Part shown: positions 1 to 12,417 of the stretch, one piece after another | How the letters are laid out: every line of letters begins with the position of its first letter | How positions within the stretch are numbered: the first letter of the stretch is position 1 | Assembly (NCBI RefSeq): GCF_000426625.1 | Contig: NZ_KE384547.1 | Coordinates: 1,603,159 to 1,667,158 of the forward strand | Source: Psychrilyobacter atlanticus DSM 19335 | GTDB lineage: Bacteria > Fusobacteriota > Fusobacteriia > Fusobacteriales > Fusobacteriaceae | DNA: 64,000 nucleotides | Direction: 5' to 3' | The notes under the pieces: model-generated | Seen by the model: the letters and a program-made list of their open reading frames with translations, nothing else | Told to the model about the DNA's origin: nothing | The model's database searches: none | Program-made: the position numbers and the translations under genes

Positions 1-1297
1 TGTTATGCTCTACTGATCCGTGATAACTTCTTGCACTCCATTTATTTTGAAGACTTTCAGGAACCTCATATTCATTATGAACTTCGTTGATTGTTACACC
101 TTTATTTGCTAAATTTAATACTCCATTATTTAGATTGGCATAGGTATCTCTCTGATCTCTCATAACTTCTTGAATCCTGTCATTTCCAAATCTAGGCCAA
201 GTATGGGATGCCATCATTACTTCTGCATCTTGTCCAAACATATATAGAGCTTGATCAATGTTCTTTGACCATAATAATGCATCTCTTACTAATGCTCCTC
301 TCAATGTATAGATATTATGAATTGTTGCAGTTATATTTTCTGCTGCCCAGAAAGTTTTTGTTTCTGGGAAATAAGTATTCATTTCCGATGGTGCCTCTGT
401 TCCAGGGGTGTTTTGGAATACCATTTTTACGCCATCTACAGTCATATTTTCTATGTGCTTTGAAACTGTTACATTTGGAGCTACTAATCCAACCTGACCC
501 TTTGATATGTTTTTTCCTATTGATTGGTCTACATGGCCATGAGGATCTGACGGTAAAAGTACACCATATTGGAAGAATAAACGACGATTCATAGCATTTC
601 CTGTAGCAAGGTTTTCAGATACAGCATGTTCCATAAATCCAACTGGAGCAATTACTTTTACCTTTCCACTCTTTACATCCTTTTCGTCAACTACACCTCT
701 AGCGCCTCCAAAATGATCTGCATGGGAATGTGAATATATTACTGCTACTACAGGACGTTCTCCTAACTGCTCATTGACAAATTTAAGTGCTGCTGATGAA
801 GTCTCTGGTGATGTCAAAGGGTCCATTACTATCCACCCTGTATCACCTTTAACAAATGTTATATTTGCTAAGTCAAAACCTCTAACCTGATAAATCCCGT
901 CTGCTACCTTATACAAACCATAGTTCATATTAAGAATTGCTTGTCTCTGTAATGAGGGATGAATTGATTTATAATCTTCCCCTTCTTTTAATAAATAATC
1001 ATAACTTCCTATATTCCAAACTACTTTTCCGTCTTTATCTTTAATTTCCCTATAATCTGGGGCAGCTATAAACCCTTTTCTCTGCTCATCAAAATCTCTC
1101 TTATCTTCAAATGGTAGTTTATTTTTTTGCTCCTCCCATTTTTCAATTGTATATTTTGATGCACCCTTTCCCTTTGGATCAAAATGGGCAGAGCTAACCT
1201 CTGTTTTCTCCTCTCCTTTAACCTCTGTCTTAGTCTCATTACATCCAGTAACTGCTACTAGCATCAGTGCCACTATTGCAAACTTCATCTTTTTCAT
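1..1297 (-). CDS. Alkyl/aryl-sulfatase-like MBL-fold lipoprotein, C-terminus cut by window edge
   Basis: I translated the minus strand from ATG 1297 and the frame stays open to the window edge (432 codons). A GGAGG site lies just upstream of the ATG. The N-terminus is a lipoprotein signal ending VAVTGC (Cys19), so the protein is probably exported and lipid-anchored. Around residue 187 is the metal-binding motif HSHADHFGG, preceded by GDTGWIVMDPLTSPET. This layout is typical of SdsA1/BDS1-type metallo-beta-lactamase-fold alkylsulfatases, which hydrolyse sulfate esters such as alkyl sulfates. The C-terminal dimerisation and SCP2-like domains would lie outside the window. It is divergent from a MarR regulator, a possible control pair. 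The substrate is inferred from family only. Confidence 0.85.
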   Translation of the reverse strand, partial: MKKMKFAIVALMLVAVTGCNETKTEVKGEEKTEVSSAHFDPKGKGASKYTIEKWEEQKNKLPFEDKRDFDEQRKGFIAAPDYREIKDKDGKVVWNIGSYDYLLKEGEDYKSIHPSLQRQAILNMNYGLYKVADGIYQVRGFDLANITFVKGDTGWIVMDPLTSPETSSAALKFVNEQLGERPVVAVIYSHSHADHFGGARGVVDEKDVKSGKVKVIAPVGFMEHAVSENLATGNAMNRRLFFQYGVLLPSDPHGHVDQSIGKNISKGQVGLVAPNVTVSKHIENMTVDGVKMVFQNTPGTEAPSEMNTYFPETKTFWAAENITATIHNIYTLRGALVRDALLWSKNIDQALYMFGQDAEVMMASHTWPRFGNDRIQEVMRDQRDTYANLNNGVLNLANKGVTINEVHNEYEVPESLQNKWSARSYHGSVEHN

Positions 1298-1439
1298 CTT
1301 TTCCTCCTTATTCTATCAATTAATTTTTATAAATCTAAGTTTTATGAAAAAATTCTAACAAAATTTATCTCCTCTGAAAACGGGTGAATACTTCATCCTT
1401 TAATTTGAAATAAAAAAATATCCCTACCAATAACTCGTT

Positions 1440-1467
1440 TTGAATTTTTAATTATTTGTGCTAATAT
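1440..1467 (+). promoter_or_regulatory. Promoter of marR-type gene
   Basis: TTGAAT (1440-1445) and TAATAT (1462-1467) are separated by 16 bases. They lie 31 bases before the MarR start, in the divergent gap shared with the alkylsulfatase gene. Confidence 0.5.
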
Positions 1468-1498
1468 TCATTAATATAACAAAAATCATGGAGGAATT

Positions 1499-1978
1499 AT
1501 GGAGAAAATAACAAGTAAATTTGCTGGACTGGTTAAAATATTTTCATCTATTGATAAAGAAATAAATTATACGGCCAAAGAAAGATTAAAATTGTTAGGG
1601 ATAACCAAGGCAGAAAGTGTATATATCAAGCTGATCTATGAGGCAGAAGGACTAACCCAGTATGAGATAGCAAAATCTCTCCACATGAGCAAAACCCTTA
1701 CAATAAAACACATCAGCAGTTTAGAGAAAAAAAAGATCATATATAAAGTAGAAGCTGATTTAAATAAAAAACAAGTTTACCTGACAGATAAAGGTGTGGA
1801 GATCTATAAAAGTTTTAATGAAATTTTAGAACTCCTAGGAAGTATTATGTTTGAGGAGTTTCCTGAAAAAAAAGTAGACGAATATATAATTATATTAAAT
1901 TCTATAAAAAATAATTTAAATAAATTTAATAAAAGAAGAGTCAATGAGTCTGATATTAACCATAATAAATTTGAATAA
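1499..1978 (+). CDS. MarR-family transcriptional regulator
   Basis: A 159-residue protein, the usual size for the MarR family. A winged helix-turn-helix spans roughly residues 45-100. It includes LTQYEIAKSLHMSKTLTIKH, which matches a recognition helix, then a basic wing (SSLEKKKIIYKVE). Flanking helices would form the dimer interface. The start is fixed by GGAGG (1490-1494), although the spacing to ATG is short. It is divergently arranged with the alkylsulfatase-like gene, 201 bases apart. MarR proteins often control the divergent neighbour and respond to small amphipathic or aromatic compounds, so control of the sulfatase is a reasonable guess but not shown. Confidence 0.85.
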   Translation: MEKITSKFAGLVKIFSSIDKEINYTAKERLKLLGITKAESVYIKLIYEAEGLTQYEIAKSLHMSKTLTIKHISSLEKKKIIYKVEADLNKKQVYLTDKGVEIYKSFNEILELLGSIMFEEFPEKKVDEYIIILNSIKNNLNKFNKRRVNESDINHNKFE

Positions 1979-2091
1979 TTTTTATAAAAACACAGGGAGA
2001 GAAAAATTAAAAAATAATGAAAAAATAGAATGATTATATAAAATACTCCTATAATAATTGTACTTTTTACGAAGAAAATGAATTATAACCC

Positions 2092-2120
2092 TTGAAAAAA
2101 ACGAAAATAGGTTATATACT
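2092..2120 (+). promoter_or_regulatory. Strong sigma-70-like promoter of the dipeptidase gene
   Basis: TTGAAA (2092-2097) and TATACT (2115-2120) have an ideal 17-base spacer. They lie 62 bases upstream of the pepV-like ATG. The gap 1979-2182 otherwise holds nothing I recognise. Confidence 0.7.
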
Positions 2121-2182
2121 AAGAGGGTAAAATATGAAAAAAAGTTAATGGAATAAATAATTAAATCGAAGGGGTGTTTTAA

Positions 2183-3544
2183 ATGTTACAAGATAAAGTA
2201 TTAAACTATAAAGATGACGTAGTAAAATCAATACAGGAAGCTATTAGAATTAAGAGTGTAGAGGAAGCTGCTTTACCTGGGATGCCATTTGGAGAAGGAC
2301 CTGCAAAGGCCTTAGCTCACTTTTTAGAGTTAGGAGAAACATTAGGATTTGAATCTACTAACTTTGATAACTATGCTGGTCATATTGATTTCGGAGATGG
2401 AGAGGAAACTCTAGCTATCCTTGGACATGTAGATGTAGTACCTGAAGGGGAAGGATGGGATCACGATCCATATGGTGGAATTATTGCTGACGGTAAGATC
2501 TATGGTAGAGGAACTTTAGACGACAAGGGTCCTATGATCATGTGTATGTATGCTATGAAAGCATTAAAAGATTCTGGATTAAAGCTAAACAAGAAAATTA
2601 GAATGATCTTAGGAGCTAACGAAGAAACTAACTGGGGATGTATGGACCACTACTTTGGTACTCTAAAGATGCCGCAACCAACTTTAGCATTTACTCCTGA
2701 TTCAAGTTTTCCAGTTACATTTGCAGAAAAAGGAATTATGCAGGTGACTATGACTAAAAATATCGATACTAAAAACATCACTATCGAAGGTGGAAAAGCA
2801 TTTAACTCCGTAGCAGAAAGTTGTGAAATGACATTCCCAGCTGAACTTTTAAACACTTTAGAAGCTAAAATAAAAGAATACAATGAAAACAATGAATATA
2901 AGATGGAAATCAAAGATGGAAAATTAATCTCTTATGGTAAATCATCTCATGGAGCTAGACCACAAAGTGGATATAATGCTATATCTGCATTGATGGGAAC
3001 TTTAGAAGGAGTAGATTTAGGAGAGATCTCTGAATTTGTAACTTTCTATAACTCTAAGATAGGAATGGAGTACAACGGTGTTTCTATGGGAATTGGATTT
3101 GAAGATGCAGACTCTGGAAAATTAAGTTTAAACATTGGAAAAGTATCTATCCAGGATGGTAAGGTAGAATTAAGCATCGATATGAGATACCCTGTAACAA
3201 CTAAAAAAGAAGCTGTTTTAGAAGGGTTAGAAAAAGCTGCTGCAGAAAATAATTTTGAATTAACTGTAAAGAGCCACACCAATGCACTTTATTCTCCTAA
3301 AGACACTGTCTTAGTAAAAACACTTATGGACGTATACAAAGAGATCACAGGAGATGCAGATGCTGAACCTGTAGCTATCGGTGGGGGAACATATGCCAGA
3401 GCCGTAGATAATGGTGTAGCATTTGGAGCATTATTACACGATCAAGAGGACAATATGCACCAAAAAAATGAGTATTTAGAGATCAGCAAGTTAGATACAC
3501 TATTAAAGATCTATGTAGAAGCTATCTATAGATTAGCTAAATAA
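2183..3544 (+). CDS. pepV: M20-family dipeptidase, PepV type
   Basis: A 453-residue zinc metallopeptidase of family M20, matching the PepV/Sapep subfamily in length. These cytoplasmic enzymes cleave dipeptides, including ones with an N-terminal beta-Ala or D-Ala. Visible metal and catalytic residues are His82-x-Asp84 in LGHVDVVPEG, Asp113 in GRGTLDDKGP, Glu147-Glu148 in GANEETNWG, and His426 in DNMHQKNE near the end. The insertion between the two halves of the catalytic domain (about 185-320) fits the lid domain of PepV. The gene follows a strong promoter and AAGGGGTG, and appears monocistronic. It fits an amino-acid or peptide-fermenting lifestyle. The physiological substrate is inferred from the family. 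Confidence 0.9.
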   Translation: MLQDKVLNYKDDVVKSIQEAIRIKSVEEAALPGMPFGEGPAKALAHFLELGETLGFESTNFDNYAGHIDFGDGEETLAILGHVDVVPEGEGWDHDPYGGIIADGKIYGRGTLDDKGPMIMCMYAMKALKDSGLKLNKKIRMILGANEETNWGCMDHYFGTLKMPQPTLAFTPDSSFPVTFAEKGIMQVTMTKNIDTKNITIEGGKAFNSVAESCEMTFPAELLNTLEAKIKEYNENNEYKMEIKDGKLISYGKSSHGARPQSGYNAISALMGTLEGVDLGEISEFVTFYNSKIGMEYNGVSMGIGFEDADSGKLSLNIGKVSIQDGKVELSIDMRYPVTTKKEAVLEGLEKAAAENNFELTVKSHTNALYSPKDTVLVKTLMDVYKEITGDADAEPVAIGGGTYARAVDNGVAFGALLHDQEDNMHQKNEYLEISKLDTLLKIYVEAIYRLAK

Positions 3545-3582
3545 GAAACATGAATAAATGGATACTTCTTTAAAAATACTTA

Positions 3583-3621
3583 TTGATTATAAAAGTTCAA
3601 TATGGTACTATTTCTTATAAT
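3583..3621 (+). promoter_or_regulatory. Candidate promoter of the manganese riboswitch transcript
   Basis: Two overlapping options are visible: TTGATT (3583-3588) with TACTAT (3606-3611) at 17 bases, or a consensus TATAAT at 3616-3621 with a poor -35. The second would start transcription at about 3628, exactly where riboswitch helix P1 begins. Confidence 0.4.
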
Positions 3622-3627
3622 AATGAT

Positions 3628-3727
3628 CAAAGGGGAGTAACCGGCTCAATAGAGCAGGTAGGTTCAACATGCATGGCTCTAAAAGCCTGGACCTATCAAT
3701 ATACTAAAGTATATGGTGAGACTTTTG
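3628..3727 (+). ncRNA. yybP-ykoY manganese riboswitch
   Basis: The sequence carries the conserved loop GGGGAGTA (3632-3639), a small hairpin ATATACTAAAGTATAT (3699-3714) and the 3' end GGTGAGACTTTTG. These line up with the B. subtilis yybP element as I remember it, which ends ATACGAAAGTAT...AAGACCTTT. Helix P1 can form between CAAAGG (3628-3633) and CTTTTG (3722-3727). The 3' arm of P1 is also part of the following terminator stem, so Mn2+ binding should stabilise P1 and prevent termination, making this an ON switch. Known family members sense Mn2+ and control metal exporters, which fits the downstream cation exchanger. Confidence 0.85.
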
Positions 3728-3760
3728 TTAGAATTTTTTTCTAACAGAAGTCTCTTTTTT
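3718..3760 (+). terminator. Riboswitch-controlled intrinsic terminator
   Basis: Stem GAGACTTTTGTTAG (3718-3731) pairs with CTAACAGAAGTCTC (3741-3754) with one G-U, followed by a T run to about 3760. It overlaps riboswitch helix P1 and ends about 30 bases before the exchanger start. Confidence 0.85.
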
Positions 3761-3789
3761 TATTTTGATCTACAAAAGGAGGAATAAAT

Positions 3790-4731
3790 ATGGTTTATTT
3801 AATATTATTTTTTATTGTTGCTGGTGGGATGGTATTTTTCGCTAAAAGACTCACTCATTCAGGGGATAACTTAGGGAAATCTCTGGGAATGGAATCCTCG
3901 TGGGTAGGAGTAGTTTTACTTGCATCTATCACATCCTTGCCTGAGTTGGTTACCGGGATCACATCTACTAATCTAGGGAACCAGACTATGGCTATAGCTA
4001 ATATTTTTGGGAGCAATACTTTTAATCTCTTTATAATTTTTATCCTGGATGTTATTATCTTAAGAAAGTTTGTTTTCATAAAAAATATCGATAGAAAAGA
4101 GGGATTAAAGTTATCTCTTCTTACTTTATTTTTAAGCAGTATCTTCATATTGGGTTCATTCTTTAAAGAGGTTCAGCTTTTAGGACAAAGTCCATTTATC
4201 CTTTTTATCTTTGGAGGTTATATCTTCTTCATGAAATCCCAGGGTAGTAATGAGGAGGAAAAAAAGAAGATTGATTATACGAAAGTAATGAAACCATTAA
4301 AAATATTTTTAATCGATTCTATAGGGGTAGTTATTTTAGGGTATGTCTTATCCCAGACTGCGGATAAATTAGCTGTTACACCTATAATGGGTATTGTCCT
4401 TGGCCAATCAATAATAGGAGGTTTTTTATTGGCTGTCTCTACCTCCCTTCCAGAATTGATAGTTTCTACAGAAGCGGTAAAAAAAGGGGATTTTCAGATG
4501 GCTATGGGAAATATCCTAGGGAGTAACTTATTTAACCTGGCTACCCTTATGGTAGTTGAATTTCTATCTAAGGGGAGTCTCTACAACTATTTAGGAGGTT
4601 TTAACTTTTCTGTTGTCGGTGCAGCTATTTTAATTCAAGGTATCTTCAGTATAAGCTTATATTATAAAAAGGAAAAACTTTCTTTTTTATTGTTAGGTGG
4701 ATACCTATTATCTCTAGTAACCTCAATATAG
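3790..4731 (+). CDS. Calcium/cation:proton or sodium exchanger, CaCA (YrbG) family
   Basis: A 313-residue inner-membrane protein with about ten hydrophobic segments. It has the two inverted alpha-repeats of the CaCA superfamily: TSLPEL (48-53) with NIFGSNTFNL (71-80), and TSLPEL (218-223) with GNILGSNLFNL (240-250). The acidic residues of these repeats bind the transported cation. A GGAGG site precedes the ATG. The only control element is the upstream Mn2+ riboswitch with its terminator, so the gene is probably induced by high Mn2+ and may export Mn2+ rather than, or as well as, Ca2+. Family membership is seen directly; the ion preference is inferred. Confidence 0.9.
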   Translation: MVYLILFFIVAGGMVFFAKRLTHSGDNLGKSLGMESSWVGVVLLASITSLPELVTGITSTNLGNQTMAIANIFGSNTFNLFIIFILDVIILRKFVFIKNIDRKEGLKLSLLTLFLSSIFILGSFFKEVQLLGQSPFILFIFGGYIFFMKSQGSNEEEKKKIDYTKVMKPLKIFLIDSIGVVILGYVLSQTADKLAVTPIMGIVLGQSIIGGFLLAVSTSLPELIVSTEAVKKGDFQMAMGNILGSNLFNLATLMVVEFLSKGSLYNYLGGFNFSVVGAAILIQGIFSISLYYKKEKLSFLLLGGYLLSLVTSI

Positions 4732-4774
4732 TAAAAATTTTACCTTTTTAATCCATTATATTTAAAAGCTTCCA

Positions 4775-5850
<1,076 letters not shown>

Positions 5851-5852
5851 AT

Positions 5853-5934
5853 CAGTAACGTGACGTTACATCTAGACAGACACAATCTAGATTTTAGTAA
5901 TGCCCTTTGCGGGTATAATTTTCTAGATCATAAT
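5853..5934 (+). repeat. Dispersed palindromic repeat, copy A (long form)
   Basis: The core AGTAACGTGACGTTACATC (5854-5872) is a near-perfect palindrome (GTAACG-TGA-CGTTAC). A tail of about 60 bases containing GACACAATCTAGATTTTAG, CCTTTGCGGG and TTTCTAGAT aligns with copy C at 36514. It starts two bases after the lacI-type stop codon, in the same orientation. Confidence 0.7.
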
Positions 5935-5972
5935 AAAAACCAGACTCTGTATCTACAAAGTCTGGTTTTTTA
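5935..5972. terminator. Bidirectional terminator between lacI-type gene and lacZ
   Basis: AAAAACCAGACT (5935-5946) and AGTCTGGTTTTT (5959-5970) form a GC-containing stem with A and T runs on either side, serving both convergent genes. Confidence 0.85.
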
Positions 5973-5973
5973 T

Positions 5974-9042
<3,069 letters not shown>

Positions 9043-9046
9043 TCAA

Positions 9047-9071
9047 GTAAAAATTTTAGTAAATATTTTAC
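9047..9071. promoter_or_regulatory. Candidate operator in the lacZ promoter
   Basis: Read on the minus strand, this element begins GTAAAATATTTAC, with perfect inverted arms GTAAA and TTTAC, and then repeats TAAAATTTTTAC. It lies directly downstream of the lacZ -10 box, a classic repressor position. A very similar element lies at the same place in the ABC promoter (9265-9288). Recognition by the LacI-type protein is inferred. Confidence 0.5.
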
Positions 9072-9074
9072 ATT

Positions 9075-9103
9075 ATTGTATTTTATGTTTCCTTCATTGT
9101 CAA
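9075..9103 (-). promoter_or_regulatory. lacZ promoter
   Basis: On the minus strand, TTGACA (9103-9098) and TACAAT (9080-9075) are separated by 17 bases. The -35 is full consensus. It ends 45 bases before the lacZ ATG. Confidence 0.8.
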
Positions 9104-9225
9104 GTTATATATTTAAATAGTAGTTTAAAAAATTATTTTAATTCCTGTTAAAAATAAACAAAAAATCTTAAATCTCCAATTAGTGAGCACTATTTAAAGG
9201 GATTGTAATAATTTTTATAAAGTTA

Positions 9226-9254
9226 TTGACATTGAAGTTAATAAGAACTATAAT
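9226..9254 (+). promoter_or_regulatory. Perfect-consensus promoter of the sugar ABC operon
   Basis: TTGACA (9226-9231), 17 bases, TATAAT (9249-9254): an exact sigma-70 consensus. Such a strong promoter next to an operator-like element suggests control mainly by repression. Confidence 0.85.
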
Positions 9255-9264
9255 CGAAATATAG

Positions 9265-9288
9265 GTAAAATTATACTAATTTTTTTAC
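9265..9288. promoter_or_regulatory. Candidate operator in the sugar ABC promoter
   Basis: GTAAAATTATAC is followed by TAATTTTTTTAC, placed just after the -10 box at about the transcription start. It matches the lacZ-side element (9047-9071, read on the minus strand) over most of its length. The two together suggest one shared repressor. Confidence 0.5.
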
Positions 9289-9313
9289 TAAAATAAAAAG
9301 GGGGAGAAACAAA

Positions 9314-10624
9314 ATGAAAAAAATATTTTATTTAATTGTAGGATTACTTGTTGTATTTTTAACTGGTTGCGGTGGCTCTAAGCCTGTAGAAAATTCAGAA
9401 ATAACAGGGGAAGTGATCAAGAGCGACATAAAAGCTGAACTAAAAATTTGGTCATGGGACGTAGCAGCACTAGGACTTAAGGATACCATCCCTAGTTTTA
9501 ATGAAAAGTATCCTAATGTAAAAGTTACTGTAGAGGAAGTAGGGACTGGCGACACATATCAAAAATTAACTATCGGTTTAAATTCTAACACAGGTTTACC
9601 CGATATTATGACTATTGAAACTGATGCTTTTATAAAGTATCCACCTAATTTCCCAAATGGATTTTACGATCTTACAAAGGTTACTACTGATTTTAAAAAT
9701 GACTTCGATCCAAGTAAGTGGCAGCTGGGTATGTATGAAAACAAACTCTATGCGCTTCCATGGGACTCAGCTCCTGCCGGTATATTCTACAGAAGAGATT
9801 TTTTTGAAAATGCAGGAATAGACCCAAATAATATAAAAACTTGGGATGATTTTATAGAAGCTGGTAAAAAAGTACAAGCTGCTAATCCAGGGGTTAAGAT
9901 GATCCCTATCAACTATGCTAAGGGAACCGCTATCCATTCTATGATGGTCAATTCTCTTGGATCTGGAAGTTTTAACAACGAGGGACAGATCACTGTGGCA
10001 GATAAAAGTAATATAAAAGCTTTAAAAATGCAGAAAAAATTTATCGATGAAGGTATTTCATATAATGCTGACTCTTGGAATACTTTAGTTATCGCTACTA
10101 AAAATAACGAAGTAGCTACTGTCTTATATGGTGGATGGTGGGGGGGAACTCTAAAAGACCAGATGCCAGAACAAAATGGTAAATGGGGAATTATTCCCAT
10201 CCCTAATTTTGAAAAGGGTGGTAAAAGAGTAAGTTATGCAGGTGGAGCGTCTTTAGCTATCCCTTCTCAATCTAAAAATGGTGAATTAGCATGGGAATTC
10301 ATTAAGAATGCTGTCGCTACGAAGGAAAATCAAGTTATGATGTATAAAAAGTATGATCTTTTTCCTTCATATTTACCAGCTTTTGAAGATGAGTATTTTA
10401 AAAAAGGGGATCCATATTTTGCAGGTCAAAAAGTATCTGAGCTTTTCGCTGACATGGTTCCTTTGATCAATAAAAAATATGGTACTGAAGATGATTCTGA
10501 AGCCAGTGACTATTTATTGGATGCTCAAGCAGCTGTACTCACTGGAAATGCTGACGTTGATAAAGTATTAAAAGGTGCAGCAGAAGCTATAAAAACTGCA
10601 ACTGGTAGATCTATTGCTAATTAG
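9314..10624 (+). CDS. Sugar ABC transporter substrate-binding lipoprotein (family 1)
   Basis: A 436-residue extracytoplasmic solute-binding protein. It has a lipoprotein signal ending VFLTGC (Cys19), then a family-1 solute-binding core with LKIWSWDVAALG, YENKLYALPWDSAPAGIFYRR and a late GGASLAIPSQSKN. This pattern is typical of oligosaccharide importers (MsmE/LacE-like). It binds sugar outside the membrane and delivers it to the two permeases encoded directly downstream. The ribosome site is AAGGGGGAG. The gene is driven by a consensus promoter divergent from lacZ. A beta-galactoside is the likely ligand by context, not by sequence. Confidence 0.92.
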   Translation: MKKIFYLIVGLLVVFLTGCGGSKPVENSEITGEVIKSDIKAELKIWSWDVAALGLKDTIPSFNEKYPNVKVTVEEVGTGDTYQKLTIGLNSNTGLPDIMTIETDAFIKYPPNFPNGFYDLTKVTTDFKNDFDPSKWQLGMYENKLYALPWDSAPAGIFYRRDFFENAGIDPNNIKTWDDFIEAGKKVQAANPGVKMIPINYAKGTAIHSMMVNSLGSGSFNNEGQITVADKSNIKALKMQKKFIDEGISYNADSWNTLVIATKNNEVATVLYGGWWGGTLKDQMPEQNGKWGIIPIPNFEKGGKRVSYAGGASLAIPSQSKNGELAWEFIKNAVATKENQVMMYKKYDLFPSYLPAFEDEYFKKGDPYFAGQKVSELFADMVPLINKKYGTEDDSEASDYLLDAQAAVLTGNADVDKVLKGAAEAIKTATGRSIAN

Positions 10625-10633
10625 GAGGATTTC

Positions 10634-11554
10634 ATGGATATAAGTATCATAAGAGAAAAGGAGAGAAGGACTAACCTTCTCTCTAAATTCAAACTAAATA
10701 AGAGAACTGCTCCCTATTATTTTATAGCTCCAGCAGTAGCACTCTTTCTATTATTTACCCTGTATCCTTTTTTTAGGACAATCTTATTGAGTTTTTATAG
10801 CTATCAAAGAGGCAGTTATGTTTTTTCTGGTATTTCAAATTATCAAAGGCTTTTTTCAGACGCTATTTTCTTTAAGGCTCTTTCAAATACCTTTACATAC
10901 CTTCTGATACAGGTTCCCCTTATGTCTACGTTATCTTTGATTTTAGCAGTTGCTTTAAACTCAAAGATTATTAAATGGAAATCTCAATTCAGGATTGCAT
11001 TTTTTCTGCCCTCTGTAACAGAGATGATTGCATATTCCATAATATTTTCACTTTTTTTAAGCGATAAAGGGCTATTAAACTATCTTTTATCTATATTAGG
11101 AATAGAGTCTATCCCTTGGTTGATTCATCCTTTTTGGGCCAAAGTATCCATCATGGTGGCTCTTACTTGGAGATGGACTGGGTATAATATGATCATCATG
11201 CTTGCTGGTTTACAGGGGATTTCAGATACATTATATGAAGCTGCAGAAATTGACGGTGCTTCAAAATTTCAACAATTTCTCCATATAACGGTCCCTCAAA
11301 TGAAGCCAATCATCTTATTTTCTATGCTCATGTCTACAATAGGTACTATTAACCTATTCAGCGAACCATTTATCCTTACTAAGGGTGGTCCTAGTAACTC
11401 AACTATATCTTTAGGACTTTACCTGTATAATCAAGGATTTATGAATTTAAATTTTGGATATGCATCAGCAATCTCAGTTGTACTTTTAATAATCACAGCT
11501 ATCATGTCCTTTATACAAATGAAAGCAGGAGGAAAAGATAATGGTGGACTCTAA
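10634..11554 (+). CDS. Sugar ABC transporter permease, MalF/LacF type
   Basis: A 306-residue membrane protein with six likely transmembrane segments. It has the conserved permease EAA loop, EAAEIDGASKFQQFLHITVP, about 80 residues from the end, which docks onto the ATPase. The N-terminal region (RTAPYYFIAPAVALFLLF) is typical of MalF-type sugar permeases without the large MalF periplasmic domain. An AGGAGG site overlaps the stop codon of the binding-protein gene nine bases upstream, and the next permease overlaps its 3' end by 14 bases. It forms the channel with that second permease. The ATPase must be encoded elsewhere. Confidence 0.92.
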   Translation: MDISIIREKERRTNLLSKFKLNKRTAPYYFIAPAVALFLLFTLYPFFRTILLSFYSYQRGSYVFSGISNYQRLFSDAIFFKALSNTFTYLLIQVPLMSTLSLILAVALNSKIIKWKSQFRIAFFLPSVTEMIAYSIIFSLFLSDKGLLNYLLSILGIESIPWLIHPFWAKVSIMVALTWRWTGYNMIIMLAGLQGISDTLYEAAEIDGASKFQQFLHITVPQMKPIILFSMLMSTIGTINLFSEPFILTKGGPSNSTISLGLYLYNQGFMNLNFGYASAISVVLLIITAIMSFIQMKAGGKDNGGL

Positions 11555-12371
11555 AAATAAAATAAAAACAATATTAAGTTACAGTATAATTATAATAGGA
11601 GTTATTGTTTCACTTTTCCCATTCTATTGGATGTTTATAGGTGCAACTAACTCCTCAGCAGATATATTTTCATTCCCGCCTAAGATGGTTCCTGGGAAAA
11701 GTTTTATGAAAAACCTAACTGCCTTAAATGAACAAATTGATCTCCAAAGAGTTATCTTTAATTCATTCTTTGTAGCTATAACATACACTATATTTACCCT
11801 GGCCCTTAGTAGTATTACTGGTTATGCCTTTGCAAAATTTGAATTTAAAGGCAGAAATTATTTATTTGGAGCTATCCTTTTAACTATGATGCTCCCGGGA
11901 CAGGCTACTATGATACCTCTTTTTGATATTATGAAAGCTTTTGGATGGTTAAATTCATATAAAGCTGTTATTATTCCTGGAATTGCCAGTGCCTTCGGTA
12001 TATTTTTAATGCGTCAGAATATGTTAAAAGTGCCTGATTCACTTATTGAAGCAGCTAGAATAGACGGTTGTGGAGAGTTTGCTATTTTCTATAAGATAGT
12101 TCTTCCTACTATGAGACCATCTATTGCAGCACTTGGAATATATATGTTTATGGCTCAATGGGGTAACTTCATGTGGCAACTTATCGTTCTCAATGATTCT
12201 AGTATGAAGACTTTACCAGTAGCTCTTTCATCTCTTGTTGGTCTCTCTAGAGTTGATTATGGACAAGTACTTTTAGGAGCTAGTTTATCTACTCTCCCTG
12301 TTATTGCAATATTTTTGATCCTTCAAAAACAATTTATATCTGGGATATTAGGTGGAGCATTAAAAGAATAA
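11541..12371 (+). CDS. Sugar ABC transporter permease, MalG/LacG type
   Basis: A 276-residue membrane protein with about six transmembrane segments and the EAA motif EAARIDGCGEFAIFYKIVLP. Its opening segment (YSIIIIGVIVSLFPFYWMF) and the stretch MLPGQATMIPLFDIMKAF are characteristic of MalG-type permeases. It starts inside the 3' end of the preceding permease gene with GGAGG ahead of the ATG, indicating translational coupling. No ATP-binding subunit follows; the next gene is a POT transporter. Family-1 sugar importers in many bacteria share one MsmK/UgpC-type ATPase encoded elsewhere, the likeliest explanation. Confidence 0.92.
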   Translation: MVDSKNKIKTILSYSIIIIGVIVSLFPFYWMFIGATNSSADIFSFPPKMVPGKSFMKNLTALNEQIDLQRVIFNSFFVAITYTIFTLALSSITGYAFAKFEFKGRNYLFGAILLTMMLPGQATMIPLFDIMKAFGWLNSYKAVIIPGIASAFGIFLMRQNMLKVPDSLIEAARIDGCGEFAIFYKIVLPTMRPSIAALGIYMFMAQWGNFMWQLIVLNDSSMKTLPVALSSLVGLSRVDYGQVLLGASLSTLPVIAIFLILQKQFISGILGGALKE

Positions 12372-12417
12372 CGAGAAGTTGAACATAATATTTAAAAAAT
12401 TAAATGGGGGAGAGAAA

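Noticed and set aside
208-594. 128-codon plus-strand frame at the left edge
   Set aside because: It is antisense to the alkylsulfatase-like gene, whose frame is intact through the same stretch.
3655-3715. tRNA-like GGTTCAA motif
   Set aside because: The surrounding sequence does not fold as a tRNA and fits the manganese riboswitch throughout.
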